Shown: positions 16,887 to 25,749, counted from the stretch's first letter. The stretch is DNA of 61,668 nucleotides from Pseudomonas violetae (GCF_023072615.1 NZ_JAKNRW010000031.1:1-61668), one strand, 5' to 3'. The notes: generated by a model from the letters alone, not told the origin. Made by a program: numbers and translations.

Positions 16887-18104
16887 TCAGATCGCTGCGC
16901 CGAGTTGGAAGATAGGCAGGTACATCGCAACCACCAGGCCGCCGACGATAATCCCCAGCACCACCATGATGAACGGCTCCATCAGGCTGGTGAGGTTATC
17001 GACCATGTTGTCGACCTCGGCCTCGTAGAAACTCGCCACTTTGTCGAGCATGTCGTCCAGGGCGCCCGACTCTTCGCCAATGGCGGCCATCTGGATGGCC
17101 ATGTTGGGGAAAATGCCGGAAGTGCGCATGGCGAAGTTCAACTGCATCCCGGTCGACACATCCTGCTTGATCCGCAGCACCGCGCGCTTGAACACAATGT
17201 TGCCGGTGGCGCCTGCCACCGATTCCAGGGCTTCCACCAGCGGCACGCCGGCTGCAAAGGTGGTGGACAGGGTGCGGGCGTAGCGGGCCACGGCAGACTT
17301 ATAGAGCAGGGTGCCGATCAGGGGCAGCTTCAACAGCCAGACGTCGGTGCGGTCACGAAATGCCTGGGAGGTCTTGAAGGCGCGGCGCACACCGAAGAAT
17401 CCCGCGATCAGGGCGCCAAGCAACATCCACCACCATTGCTGGAGGAACTCGGAGAGGCCGATGACCATCACGGTAAAGGCCGGCAACTCGGCGCCAAAAC
17501 CCTTGAACACCGATTCGAACTGCGGCACAACCTTGACCAGCAGAATCCCGGTGACAATGATCGCGACGAACACCACCGCCAGTGGATAGGTCATGGCCTT
17601 CTTGATTTTTGCCTTGAGGCTTTCGCTCTTTTCCTTATAGGTCGCCACCCGTTCCAGCAAGGTGTCCAGGGCGCCCGCCTGCTCGCCCGCGTCCACCAGG
17701 TTGCAGTAGAGCTCGTCAAAATACTGCGGCTTTTTGCGCAGGGACGCGGCAAAGCTGTTACCCGCCGCGACCTCCTGTTTGACCTCGTCCACCAGCTTGC
17801 GCATGGCCGGGTTATCGAAGCCCTCGCCGATGATGTCGAACGATTGCAACAGCGGTACGCCGGCCTTCATCATCGTCGCCATCTGCCGGGTGAACAGGGC
17901 GATGTCCTGAGCCGAGATGCGTTTACCCAGATTGAGAATCGAAACGGACTTCTTGCGGACCTTGCCCGGACTGATGCCTTGCTTGCGCAGTTGGGCCTTG
18001 ACCAGCGCCGGGCTCTGACCGTTCAGTTCGCCGGTCATCTTGGTGCCTTTCCTGTCCGTGCCTTCCCAGGCGTAGACATTTATTTTCGCTGCTTTGACCG
18101 CCAT
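16887..18104 (-). CDS. pilC: Type IV pilus inner-membrane platform protein PilC
   Basis: 405 aa with two GspF/PilC domains (about 60-190 and 265-390), each ending in membrane helices (YPLAVVFVAIIVTGILLV; EPFIMVVLGIIVGGLVVAMYLPIF). Conserved signature LTSLMEPFIMVVLG near the C-terminus. It links the PilB motor to the pilus base. Two nt after pilB. Confidence 0.96.
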   Translation of the reverse strand: MAVKAAKINVYAWEGTDRKGTKMTGELNGQSPALVKAQLRKQGISPGKVRKKSVSILNLGKRISAQDIALFTRQMATMMKAGVPLLQSFDIIGEGFDNPAMRKLVDEVKQEVAAGNSFAASLRKKPQYFDELYCNLVDAGEQAGALDTLLERVATYKEKSESLKAKIKKAMTYPLAVVFVAIIVTGILLVKVVPQFESVFKGFGAELPAFTVMVIGLSEFLQQWWWMLLGALIAGFFGVRRAFKTSQAFRDRTDVWLLKLPLIGTLLYKSAVARYARTLSTTFAAGVPLVEALESVAGATGNIVFKRAVLRIKQDVSTGMQLNFAMRTSGIFPNMAIQMAAIGEESGALDDMLDKVASFYEAEVDNMVDNLTSLMEPFIMVVLGIIVGGLVVAMYLPIFQLGAAI

Positions 18105-18106
18105 GT

Positions 18107-19804
18107 TCAGTCCTTGGTGACCCGGTTGATTTCTTCAAGGCTGGTAATACCCTGCATGGCCTTGTGCAGGCCGGAAGTACGCAGGTCATCAAAACCGTCC
18201 TTGCGCATCTGGCTATCGATTTGCAGCGAGTTGCCTTCGGCCATGATCAGGTGTTGCAGCGCCGGGGTGTTTTTCACCACTTCGTAAATCCCCACCCGTC
18301 CCTTGTAGCCGCCATTGCAGTGATCACAGCCAACCGGCTCATAGATCGTGAAGGAGCCGATGCGGTCCTCGGGAAAACCTTCCTTGATCAAGGCTTCGCG
18401 GGGAATATCGATGGGTTTCTTGCAATGGCTGCACAGCTTGCGCGCCAGGCGCTGGGCGATGATCAGGCTGACCGAGGTCGCGATGTTGAAACCCTGGACG
18501 CCCATGTTCTGCAGGCGAGTAAGGGTTTCTGCCGCGCTGTTGGTGTGCAGGGTCGACAGCACCAGGTGTCCGGTCTGGGCCGCCTTGATCGCAATTTCCG
18601 CCGTTTCGAGGTCGCGAATCTCGCCGACCATGATCACGTCCGGGTCCTGACGCAGGAACGAGCGCAAGGCCTGGGCGAAATCCAGGCCCTGCCGGGGGTT
18701 GACGTTAACCTGGTTGATACCTTCCATGTTGATCTCCACCGGGTCCTCGGCAGTGGAGATGTTGATGTCCACCGTGTTGAGGATGTTCAGCCCGGTGTAG
18801 AGCGACACGGTCTTGCCTGAGCCCGTGGGGCCGGTGACCAGGATCATGCCCTGTGGCTGCTTCAGTGCGGCCATGTACAGGTCTTTCTGTGCCGGCTCGT
18901 AACCGAGGGCGTCGATACCCATCTGGGCGCTGGACGGGTCGAGGATGCGGATCACCACTTTCTCGCCCCACAGGGTTGGCAGGGTGTTGACCCGGAAGTC
19001 GATGGACTTGCTCTTGGACAGGCGCATCTTGATCCGCCCGTCCTGGGGTTTGCGGCGCTCGGAGATGTCGAGACTGGCCATGACCTTCAAGCGTGCGGCG
19101 ATACGCCCCGACAGTTGAATTGGCGGCTTGGCGACTTCGCGCAGCATGCCGTCGGTGCGCATGCGCACGCGGTAGCTCTTTTCGTAGGGCTCGAAGTGCA
19201 GGTCGGAAGAGCCGCTCTTGATCGCATCGAGCAGCATCTTGTGGACAAAACGCACCACGGGCGCGTCATCGGCATCCTGTCCGCCCATGGACTCCTGGCG
19301 GTCGTCGGCGGATTCGATATCCACGCTGTCGAGGTCGACGTCGGCCATGTCTTCCAGCCCGGTGGAGGGGCTGTCGAAGAGCTTGTCGATGGCATCGCTG
19401 AGCTTGTCGTCCTCGACCAGGATGGCTTCGGTGGTCAGCCCGGTACTGAACTGGATGTCATTGATGACCTGGTGGTTGCTGGGGTCGGATACGCCGATGA
19501 ACAGCTTGTTGCCGCGTCGCCACAAAGGCAGGACCTGGTGCTGACGAACCAGCTTCTCGCTGACCAGCCCTTTGGGCAGGGCTTCCTTGTCGAGGGCATT
19601 GAGGTCGAGCAGCGCCATGCCGAAATGCTCGGAAGCGATTTCGGCGACTTGCCGACTCTTTACCAGCTTGTTCTGCACCAGATGATTGACCAGCGAGGTG
19701 CGGTTTCTTTGGGCTTGCTGATACGCCTGTTGCGCGCTTTTTTCAGTCAGCAACTCGGCCAGGACCAATTGTTTGGCCAAGCCGCTAAGAGCGATGTCAT
19801 TCAT
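18107..19804 (-). CDS. pilB: Type IV pilus extension ATPase PilB
   Basis: 565 aa. N-terminal MshEN-type domain (about 1-150), an acidic linker (VDLDSVDIESADDRQES), then the ATPase with Walker A GPTGSGKT (325-332), Asp box STAEDPVE, Walker B VIMVGEIRD (390-398) and a zinc tetracysteine (Cys458, Cys461, Cys493, Cys496). Drives pilus polymerisation at the inner membrane. Divergent from pilA with 226 bp between start codons. Confidence 0.97.
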   Translation of the reverse strand: MNDIALSGLAKQLVLAELLTEKSAQQAYQQAQRNRTSLVNHLVQNKLVKSRQVAEIASEHFGMALLDLNALDKEALPKGLVSEKLVRQHQVLPLWRRGNKLFIGVSDPSNHQVINDIQFSTGLTTEAILVEDDKLSDAIDKLFDSPSTGLEDMADVDLDSVDIESADDRQESMGGQDADDAPVVRFVHKMLLDAIKSGSSDLHFEPYEKSYRVRMRTDGMLREVAKPPIQLSGRIAARLKVMASLDISERRKPQDGRIKMRLSKSKSIDFRVNTLPTLWGEKVVIRILDPSSAQMGIDALGYEPAQKDLYMAALKQPQGMILVTGPTGSGKTVSLYTGLNILNTVDINISTAEDPVEINMEGINQVNVNPRQGLDFAQALRSFLRQDPDVIMVGEIRDLETAEIAIKAAQTGHLVLSTLHTNSAAETLTRLQNMGVQGFNIATSVSLIIAQRLARKLCSHCKKPIDIPREALIKEGFPEDRIGSFTIYEPVGCDHCNGGYKGRVGIYEVVKNTPALQHLIMAEGNSLQIDSQMRKDGFDDLRTSGLHKAMQGITSLEEINRVTKD

Positions 19805-19877
19805 TGGGATACCGGACGCAGACAGTTCATGACTTATAGCCTAGTCAAGGAGCGGAGCCAAACCACGGCTGTTGAAG

Positions 19878-19892
19878 TGACAAAAAATGTCA
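19878..19892. promoter_or_regulatory. Palindrome TGACA-N5-TGTCA upstream of pilA, candidate PilR site
   Basis: Perfect palindrome TGACAAAAAATGTCA, 76 bp upstream of the sigma-54 -24 box. PilR of P. aeruginosa recognises TGTC-containing elements near A/T tracts at about this distance. Assignment to PilR is inference. Confidence 0.55.
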
Positions 19893-19965
19893 GATAGTGC
19901 GGTTTTCGAGGGTCTCACACTGGGCCGACAGAGGCCAGAGCCCAAGCCGGCAGGGGACGAGGTAA

Positions 19966-19982
19966 TTGGCATGGGCTGTGCT
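19966..19982 (+). promoter_or_regulatory. Sigma-54 promoter of pilA
   Basis: TTGGCATGGGCTGTGCT fits YTGGCACGRNNNTTGCW with GG at 19968-19969, a 10-nt interval and GC at 19980-19981. The start codon lies 49 nt downstream. Pilin genes of Pseudomonas are classically sigma-54 and PilR/PilS dependent; pilRS is not in the window. Confidence 0.85.
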
Positions 19983-20030
19983 GGAGTTAATTCAGATCAT
20001 GAGATTCCGACTCATGCATGGAGCTTGTCT

Positions 20031-20447
20031 ATGAATAACCAAAAAGGCTTTACCCTGATCGAGCTGTTGATCGTGGTGGCGATCATCGGAATTCTGGCGA
20101 CGTTTGCCATTCCGGCTTATTCGAAGTATCAGGCTCGGGCGAAGGTGACTGCGGCAGTGGCTGAAATTTCGGCACTCAAGGTGGCTTATGAAGATGCTGT
20201 AATGTCAGGCACAGCAGCCCCGGCGGTAGGTACCATTGCACCGGGAGCGACGAATGGTAAGACACAAAACTGCACCCTCACTTCCGACGCCACCGGAATC
20301 ACTTGCGCGTTGATTGGAGCTCCGGCGCCAATTGCTGAAGGCTCTACTATCAAGCTGAGCCGTGATGTGAGTAAAGGGTGGACATGCAGCACTGGCATTG
20401 ATGCGGACTATCGGCCAGCAGGATGTGCTGCCGCTACTGCAGGTTAA
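20031..20447 (+). CDS. pilA: Type IV major pilin PilA
   Basis: 138 aa prepilin. Six-residue leader MNNQKG, cleavage before Phe, Glu5 of the mature chain in FTLIELLIVVAIIGILATFAIPAYSKYQ. Four Cys: 81 and 92, and 119 and 132; the last pair (GWTCS, RPAGC) forms the usual C-terminal disulfide loop. The start follows a sigma-54 promoter; upstream in-frame starts would lose the leader. The globular part is short and Ala/Thr/Gly-rich, as in variable pilins. Confidence 0.95.
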   Translation: MNNQKGFTLIELLIVVAIIGILATFAIPAYSKYQARAKVTAAVAEISALKVAYEDAVMSGTAAPAVGTIAPGATNGKTQNCTLTSDATGITCALIGAPAPIAEGSTIKLSRDVSKGWTCSTGIDADYRPAGCAAATAG

Positions 20448-20468
20448 TACCTATATGGTTGTATCGGT

Positions 20469-20500
20469 ACCTCGCTGGATAACCAGCGAGGTTTTTTTTT
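20469..20500 (+). terminator. Rho-independent terminator after pilA
   Basis: Perfect 10-bp stem ACCTCGCTGG / CCAGCGAGGT with loop ATAA and a nine-T tail. Confidence 0.92.
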
Positions 20501-20574
20501 CTCACTTTTTAACGAAGCGTAAAAAAGAAAGTCCCGACAATTCATGGCCTTAGGCCCACGCCAAAACCCGCAAC

Positions 20575-20612
20575 TTGCATGTCGATAAATTCCAACTCAT
20601 GCAAATTGCATG
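20575..20612. repeat. TTGCATG repeat cluster upstream of the BON gene
   Basis: TTGCATG at 20575-20581, its complement CATGCAA at 20598-20604, and TTGCATG at 20606-20612; the last two form a 7-bp palindrome around one A. They lie 64-100 bp before a sigma-54-like promoter, where activator sites sit. The cognate protein is unknown. The rest of 20501-20757 is AT-rich without a gene. Confidence 0.5.
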
Positions 20613-20675
20613 ATTCCGAAAATTGATCAAACTAACAACTTGTTGATTTATAAAGACTTTTTTCCTGCCCGAAAG

Positions 20676-20692
20676 TTGGCACAGCGTTCGCA
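20676..20692 (+). promoter_or_regulatory. Candidate sigma-54 promoter of the BON gene
   Basis: TTGGCACAGCGTTCGCA has an exact TGGCAC -24 element and GG-N10-GC spacing; the -12 element is TCGCA in place of TTGCA. It lies 66 nt before the BON start codon. Confidence 0.55.
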
Positions 20693-20757
20693 CTATACCC
20701 AGTAACCCTGCTGACAAGACACGCAGCAGACTTTCCAGAAAAACAGGAGTTACTCGT

Positions 20758-21114
20758 ATGAAGAAGTTCGCTATCACTGCCGCTGCTGCTACCGCGCTGA
20801 CCCTGACCATGGCCGGTTCCGCATTTGCACAAACTACCCAGGCTACCCAAGCACCCATGGTGCTGGCGGCTGGTGAAATGACCGAAGCAAAAGAAGTTAC
20901 TTCCGATACCTGGATCACTACCAAAGTCAAAGCTGACCTGGTTACCGAAAAAGGCATTCCTGGTACCGACATCAAAGTCGAGACCAACAAAGGCGTGGTA
21001 TCCCTGTCGTCTACCGTTGCCGTGACTGACGCTCAGAAAGAAATGGCCGTTGCTATCACCAAGAAAATCAAAGGCGTCAAAGCGGTCTCCGCTGACGGCC
21101 TGAAAGCCGAGTAA
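20758..21114 (+). CDS. Periplasmic BON-domain protein (OsmY-like)
   Basis: 118 aa. Signal peptide ends at about GSAFA (residue 24). A low-complexity Thr/Gln/Ala linker is followed by one BON domain (about 48-116): SDTWITTKVKADLVTEKGIPGTDIKVETNKGVVSL, with the conserved Gly, then AVTDAQKEMAVAITKKIKGVKAV. BON domains bind phospholipids; OsmY relatives are stress-induced periplasmic chaperones. Single-domain version of two-domain OsmY. A strong ribosome binding site (GGAG) precedes it. Confidence 0.88.
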   Translation: MKKFAITAAAATALTLTMAGSAFAQTTQATQAPMVLAAGEMTEAKEVTSDTWITTKVKADLVTEKGIPGTDIKVETNKGVVSLSSTVAVTDAQKEMAVAITKKIKGVKAVSADGLKAE

Positions 21115-21220
21115 GGCAAGACTTCTCGCCTGGACCGGGAGAAGGCGCGACAGACGGGCCGAGCTATACGTCTGTTGCCGCTTTGGAGTTCATGCGAAAG
21201 GTCATAAGGATGTGACCATT

Positions 21221-21256
21221 ACAGGCCCCGGCATTCGTGTCGGGGCCTGTTCTATT
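21221..21256 (+). terminator. Terminator after the BON gene
   Basis: 10-bp GC-rich stem ACAGGCCCCG / CGGGGCCTGT with a 10-nt loop, followed by TCTATTGT. The U tract is weak, so bidirectional or partial use is possible. Confidence 0.7.
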
Positions 21257-21310
21257 GTGTTGGGAGGAAAAGATCGCAGCCTCGTTTCACTCGACAGCTC
21301 TTACAGGGGA

Positions 21311-21610
21311 TCATTGGCCCCGTTTACTGGTGATCTGCACCAGGCGATTGCCCTCGAATCGCAAGAACTGATACATCCCGCCATTCGGCCCATAGGTCCA
21401 TTCCTCTACCTGATATTCCTCCCGTCGGTTGGCGCTGCGTTTGTAGCCCAGCGCATCCCGGGCAACAGGCTGCCCGCATTTTTGCAACACCTCCCCCGAC
21501 CTGTCGCCAACGCTGATCAGTTGACTGCCGCAGCGCAGGGTATCGGCTGCCCAGGCCTGCCCGGCGAACGCCAGCAGAGCCAGGCCAAGTGTGTATCGTC
21601 GACTCATCAT
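21311..21610 (-). CDS. Small periplasmic DUF2845 protein
   Basis: 99 aa. Signal peptide (MMSRRYTLGLALLAFAGQAWA), then TLRCGSQLISVGDRSGEVLQKCGQP with two Cys and EEWTYGPNGGMYQFLRFEGNRLVQITS, typical of DUF2845. Function unknown. Its ATG overlaps the stop of the large DUF748 gene (ATGA), so the pair is probably coupled. Confidence 0.8.
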   Translation of the reverse strand: MMSRRYTLGLALLAFAGQAWAADTLRCGSQLISVGDRSGEVLQKCGQPVARDALGYKRSANRREEYQVEEWTYGPNGGMYQFLRFEGNRLVQITSKRGQ

Positions 21611-24558
21611 TCGGCATCCAAGTGCAGTGGCGTAATGACCCGGCCGTCGCTCTGCGCTTCACCGAGCGAGGCGTCGATGAAGTACACACGGTCGTCGGCC
21701 AGTTGGCCTTTGTCGACCAGGTAGTCCTTGATGCTGCTGGCGCGGTCCTGACCAAGTTGACGCAACAGCACGTCGTTGGAACTCCAGAACTTGATTACAC
21801 CGTCACGCATCTTCGCGGTGCGTTCTTCCTTGCCCAGGTCTTTCCATTCGGCAGGAGGCTGGATCTTCAGGCGAGTGCGGTAGATCCCTTCCAGCAGTGG
21901 GCCTTTCTCGCTGTCCGGCACGTCGAGCAACCCGGCCTTGGCCGGCACTTTATCGCCGCGACGCTGGAGCATTTTGTAGTAGTTGTACTGGTATTCCCGC
22001 TCCAGCCGTTGCTCGGCGATTAGTGGGCCATCACTGCTGGCGGCCGCGGTGCCTTCAATCTCCAGGCGCAGTGCCGGGCGTTCCTTGAGGGCTTGCGACA
22101 GCTTGACCAAGGCGGCCTCGGCGTCCTTGCTCAGGTCACTGGAACCTGGAGCAAACGAAACGGTGCCCAAGTCCTGGGAGCCGCCGCCGCTGATCAGGCC
22201 ACCGATAAGCTTGAATGGCGCGGCGGCCGCTTTCACGATCAGGTTGCGCAGGGTTTGCCAGACGATCGGCATGACACTGAATTGCGGATTGTTCAGGTCG
22301 CCGGTCACTGGCAGCTCGATGGAAATCTTGCCGTCGACATCTTTGAGCAAGGCGATCGCCAGTTTCAGCGGCAGGCTGACGGCGTCGGGGCTATCGACTT
22401 TTTCGCCCAGTTGCAGTTGCTCGACCACCACCTTGTTTTCGGCCTTGAGTTGGCCTTTGGTGATCAGATAGTGCAGGTCGAGGTTAAGCCGGCCCTTGCG
22501 GATGCGGTACCCGGCGAATTTGCCGGAGTAGGGCGTCAGCGTGGTCAGTTCCACGCGTTTGAAACTGGTGGCGATGTCGAGGCTGGCCATCGGGTCGAAT
22601 GGGTTAACTGCGCCCTTGATGGTCACCGGAGCGTAGCGATCGACCTTGCCCTTGACGTCGACGCTGGCGGGTTTCACCTGACGACTGTCGATGGTGCCGA
22701 TTGAACCGTTGAGCTGCTGGATGGCCGTGGCGAAATTAGGGGTCAGGCTGAAGTCGGCAAAGTTAGCCGAGCCGTCATTGATGGCGATGCCACCGACATG
22801 AATTCCCAGTGGCTTGTCCTTGCTGGCCGGTTTGACTGCGGCGCTCTTGCTGCCGGTGTCGGCTGGTTGCGGGATCAGCAGGTCATCGACGTTGGTAGTG
22901 CGGTCATCGTTGATCATGAAACGCACATACGGCTGGAACAGGTTGACCTTGTCGATCGACAGGCTGTCGCCATGCTGGTAGTTCAGGCCTTCTACAACCA
23001 CCTGTTGCCACTTGAGGAAGTCGCGGGTCTTGAGGGTGTCGAGGGTGTGCAGTTGATCGACCTGGGCTCGGCCGGTGACGCTGAACGCGAGCGGCTCGGT
23101 GCTTTTGAGGTCGACCGCCAGATCACTGCCGAGCATGCCGCTGCGCAGTTCCAGGCGAATGAACGGGTTGATATAAGACTGGGCAACCCGCAGGTCGATG
23201 TCCTTGGTCTGCACCTTCAGATTGGCAGTGACAGGGGCCAGATTGACCACGCCGTCCGCCGTGAGCTTGCCTTGCTTGCCGACGCCAGTATCAAGCTTGA
23301 GGTTAAAAGGCGAGCCATTGAGGCTGTCGAAATTCTGCAGGTCAACGTTCAGCGGGCCGATGTCCAGGGCGACGTTCGGCTGGGCCTGGCGATCGGCCAG
23401 GTGCACCTGGTAATCACGCAGCTGTACATCCTTGAGCAGGACCTGCCACGGCTTGCCGGGCTGTGCAGGCTCGGCTTTTGGCGAGTCGGCGGCGGCCGGG
23501 GTGCTGGCCGGTTCGGCGTTGGCCTTGGCCGCAGGTTTCGAGGGTTGGCTGGCGAAGAGCTTTTGCCAGTCGAGTTGGCCGTCGGCTTCGAGGGCCGCCC
23601 AGGTCTCGAGTTTCTGGCTGCGGATCTTGCCGACTACTACCCGCTGTTTGGCCAGGTCCAGGGAGGTGTCACTGACTTCCAGGCGCTGCAGGTTCACCAG
23701 TGGCCGACCATCCGCAGCCTTGATGTTGAATGGAGCGACGCTGACTGCGACGTTGCTCAAGAGCAATTCGGTTTCTTTGGAGAGGTTGAGTTTGTAATCG
23801 GTGGCCAGGTTCAGCGTGCCGTTTGCCAGGTCCAGCGGTACCGAGTCGCGCACATAAGGCCACCAGACTTTCATGTTGGCGTCAGTGACTTTGAGCTTAC
23901 CCTCGGAAGTAAACGGGATCAGGCTTAAATTGCCCGTCCAGTTGATCTGCCCGCCCGCAGGACCGACTGCTACCAGCGTCATGTCGGCGTTGTCATCGGG
24001 CAAGGTGCTGAGGTTTTTCAGTTCAAAGTCGAGTTTGTCGTAGAGAAACTCGATGGGCTTGCTTGGCCGCGCATCCTGGAAGTGCACATAGCCGTCGGCC
24101 AGCTTGATGCGCTCGACCCGCAGCGGAAAAGGCTTGGCATCCGGGTCGGCGGGAACCGGCTCGCTGGCGGGGATCTTGAACAGGCCCAGGAGGTTGAGCT
24201 TGCCATCCTTGGCGAAGAGGATTTCGGTTTTGGGTTTGTCCAGCTCGATGTCGGACAGATGCAGCGCCTTGCTCCACAGGCTGTCGATCTGCAGGTTGGC
24301 GTAGAGACGTTCGAAACCGACCTGTTCTTTACCCGGCTCCCCAACGATCAGCCCCCACAGTGTCACTTCCAGGCTGAACGGATTGAGTTCGATACGCTGG
24401 ATGCGCGCGGGCACCGTTGCGTAGTTGGCCAATTGTTGATTGGCGACCCGCAAGGCGATGCCCGGTAAAATCAGAAACCCCAGCAGGCTGTAGAGGGCCA
24501 GAGCAGTCAACAAGGCGCCTATGGCGCGTATCAATCCTTTGGGCATGTGCGGCTTCAT
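21607..24558 (-). CDS. Large AsmA-like DUF748 protein with OmpA-like C-terminus
   Basis: 983 aa. One N-terminal membrane helix (about 10-30, IGALLTALALYSLLGFLILPGI), then a long beta-rich periplasmic body of DUF748/AsmA type (IQRIELNPFSLEVTLWGL, repeated strands), proteins thought to bridge the envelope for lipid transport. An Ala/Pro linker (AANAEPASTPAAADSPKAEPAQPGK is part of it) lies near 360-385. The last 187 residues resemble an OmpA domain (VSFAPGSSDLSKDAEAAL, later QDRASSIKDYLVDKG) split by about 85 residues. The start could be four codons later. Confidence 0.8.
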   Translation of the reverse strand: MKPHMPKGLIRAIGALLTALALYSLLGFLILPGIALRVANQQLANYATVPARIQRIELNPFSLEVTLWGLIVGEPGKEQVGFERLYANLQIDSLWSKALHLSDIELDKPKTEILFAKDGKLNLLGLFKIPASEPVPADPDAKPFPLRVERIKLADGYVHFQDARPSKPIEFLYDKLDFELKNLSTLPDDNADMTLVAVGPAGGQINWTGNLSLIPFTSEGKLKVTDANMKVWWPYVRDSVPLDLANGTLNLATDYKLNLSKETELLLSNVAVSVAPFNIKAADGRPLVNLQRLEVSDTSLDLAKQRVVVGKIRSQKLETWAALEADGQLDWQKLFASQPSKPAAKANAEPASTPAAADSPKAEPAQPGKPWQVLLKDVQLRDYQVHLADRQAQPNVALDIGPLNVDLQNFDSLNGSPFNLKLDTGVGKQGKLTADGVVNLAPVTANLKVQTKDIDLRVAQSYINPFIRLELRSGMLGSDLAVDLKSTEPLAFSVTGRAQVDQLHTLDTLKTRDFLKWQQVVVEGLNYQHGDSLSIDKVNLFQPYVRFMINDDRTTNVDDLLIPQPADTGSKSAAVKPASKDKPLGIHVGGIAINDGSANFADFSLTPNFATAIQQLNGSIGTIDSRQVKPASVDVKGKVDRYAPVTIKGAVNPFDPMASLDIATSFKRVELTTLTPYSGKFAGYRIRKGRLNLDLHYLITKGQLKAENKVVVEQLQLGEKVDSPDAVSLPLKLAIALLKDVDGKISIELPVTGDLNNPQFSVMPIVWQTLRNLIVKAAAAPFKLIGGLISGGGSQDLGTVSFAPGSSDLSKDAEAALVKLSQALKERPALRLEIEGTAAASSDGPLIAEQRLEREYQYNYYKMLQRRGDKVPAKAGLLDVPDSEKGPLLEGIYRTRLKIQPPAEWKDLGKEERTAKMRDGVIKFWSSNDVLLRQLGQDRASSIKDYLVDKGQLADDRVYFIDASLGEAQSDGRVITPLHLDAE

Positions 24559-24651
24559 CTGTCTGAATCGGAGTGCCTTGGAGTATGGCACGCGATTCTG
24601 GTTCCGAAGTGGTCGCGCTTTGCAGGATTTGTCTGAAAGTATCGAAGGATT

Positions 24652-25668
24652 TCAGAGTTGCAGGATCAGGGTCTTCAGCGGCGGTTGCTGGTCCATCGAC
24701 GGAAAGTCTGCCCCTGGCGTCATTACGGTCCATTCGCGAACCGGTCGCCCGGCCTTTTCCGCGCAGCGTAGAACCTGTGCGCGCCAGTCATCCATGCTGA
24801 CTTTCGCCAGGTTATTGCAGCAGATCAGCACGCCGTTATCAGCCGTGCTCAACAGCGCTGGCTTGAGCAGGCTCTGGTAGTCGCGCAGCAGGTCGACGGT
24901 GCCGAATGCGCTCTTGGCCCAGGCTGGCGGGTCGAGCAGCACCAGGTCGTACTGACGCTGTTCCAGGCGCAGATATGCGGGAAGCTTCTGACCGCGCCGC
25001 TGGCTGATCGGCAGGCCGGCGAGTTGGCGGATCGCCGGGAAGTAATCGGACTGTATGAATTCCATGGTCGGCAGTTGCGGATTAAGCAGGCCGTTTTCAC
25101 GCCCGACTGCCAGGTTACCCTCGGCGAAGTCCAGATTGCTCACTTCCCGCGCGCCGCCGGCCGCTGCGCTGAGGCCGACGCCACAGGTGTAGGCGAACAG
25201 GTTGAGTACGCTTTTGCCCTTGCTGTGCGCCTTGACCCAGCCGCGGGTGTTACGCAGGTCGAGGAACAGCAGCGGATCCTGTCCGGCATGACGACCGCGA
25301 ACTCGATAGTTGAGGCCCCATTCGTGGCCGATCAGGTCTTGCAGTGCCACTTCGTCGGCACGGTAGACGGTGTCTTCGCGATCAATGCGCGAATTGCCTC
25401 GGGAGCGGTCGTTGTAGACCAGCAGAGTCTCCAGGCCCAAGAGCTGATTGATGGTCGCGTGCAGGCTGAGCAGGGCATCCCGTTCCAGTGACTGGTGGAA
25501 GCTTTGGACCAGCAGTTGCGGGCCATAGCGGTCGATGGTCAGGCCGCCGGCGCCTTCCTGGCTACCGTGGAACAGGCGGTAGCAATCGGTGCCTTGTTGA
25601 TGCAGCTCCGCAAGCAGGTCCTGGCGATGATCGAAGGCGGCGCGCAGCGCCTGATTCAAGGAAGACAT
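24652..25668 (-). CDS. Class I SAM-dependent methyltransferase (RlmI-like)
   Basis: 338 aa. N-terminal RlmI/K-type beta domain (YRLFHGSQEGAGGLTIDRYG), then a Rossmann methyltransferase: SAM-binding VLNLFAYTCGVGLSAAAGGA, acidic strand NLDF, and catalytic LVLLDPPAWAKS. Relatives methylate 23S rRNA cytosine C5 or guanine N7/N2. It is shorter than RlmI and shows no PUA domain, so the exact RNA target is open. Confidence 0.8.
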   Translation of the reverse strand: MSSLNQALRAAFDHRQDLLAELHQQGTDCYRLFHGSQEGAGGLTIDRYGPQLLVQSFHQSLERDALLSLHATINQLLGLETLLVYNDRSRGNSRIDREDTVYRADEVALQDLIGHEWGLNYRVRGRHAGQDPLLFLDLRNTRGWVKAHSKGKSVLNLFAYTCGVGLSAAAGGAREVSNLDFAEGNLAVGRENGLLNPQLPTMEFIQSDYFPAIRQLAGLPISQRRGQKLPAYLRLEQRQYDLVLLDPPAWAKSAFGTVDLLRDYQSLLKPALLSTADNGVLICCNNLAKVSMDDWRAQVLRCAEKAGRPVREWTVMTPGADFPSMDQQPPLKTLILQL

Positions 25669-25749
25669 GCTGGGCGCCTTGCAGAGGGAATTTGGCGCAG
25701 GAGTTTAACAGCTTGGAGGGCCAACCTGTGGGAGGCCGGTCAGATGGAG

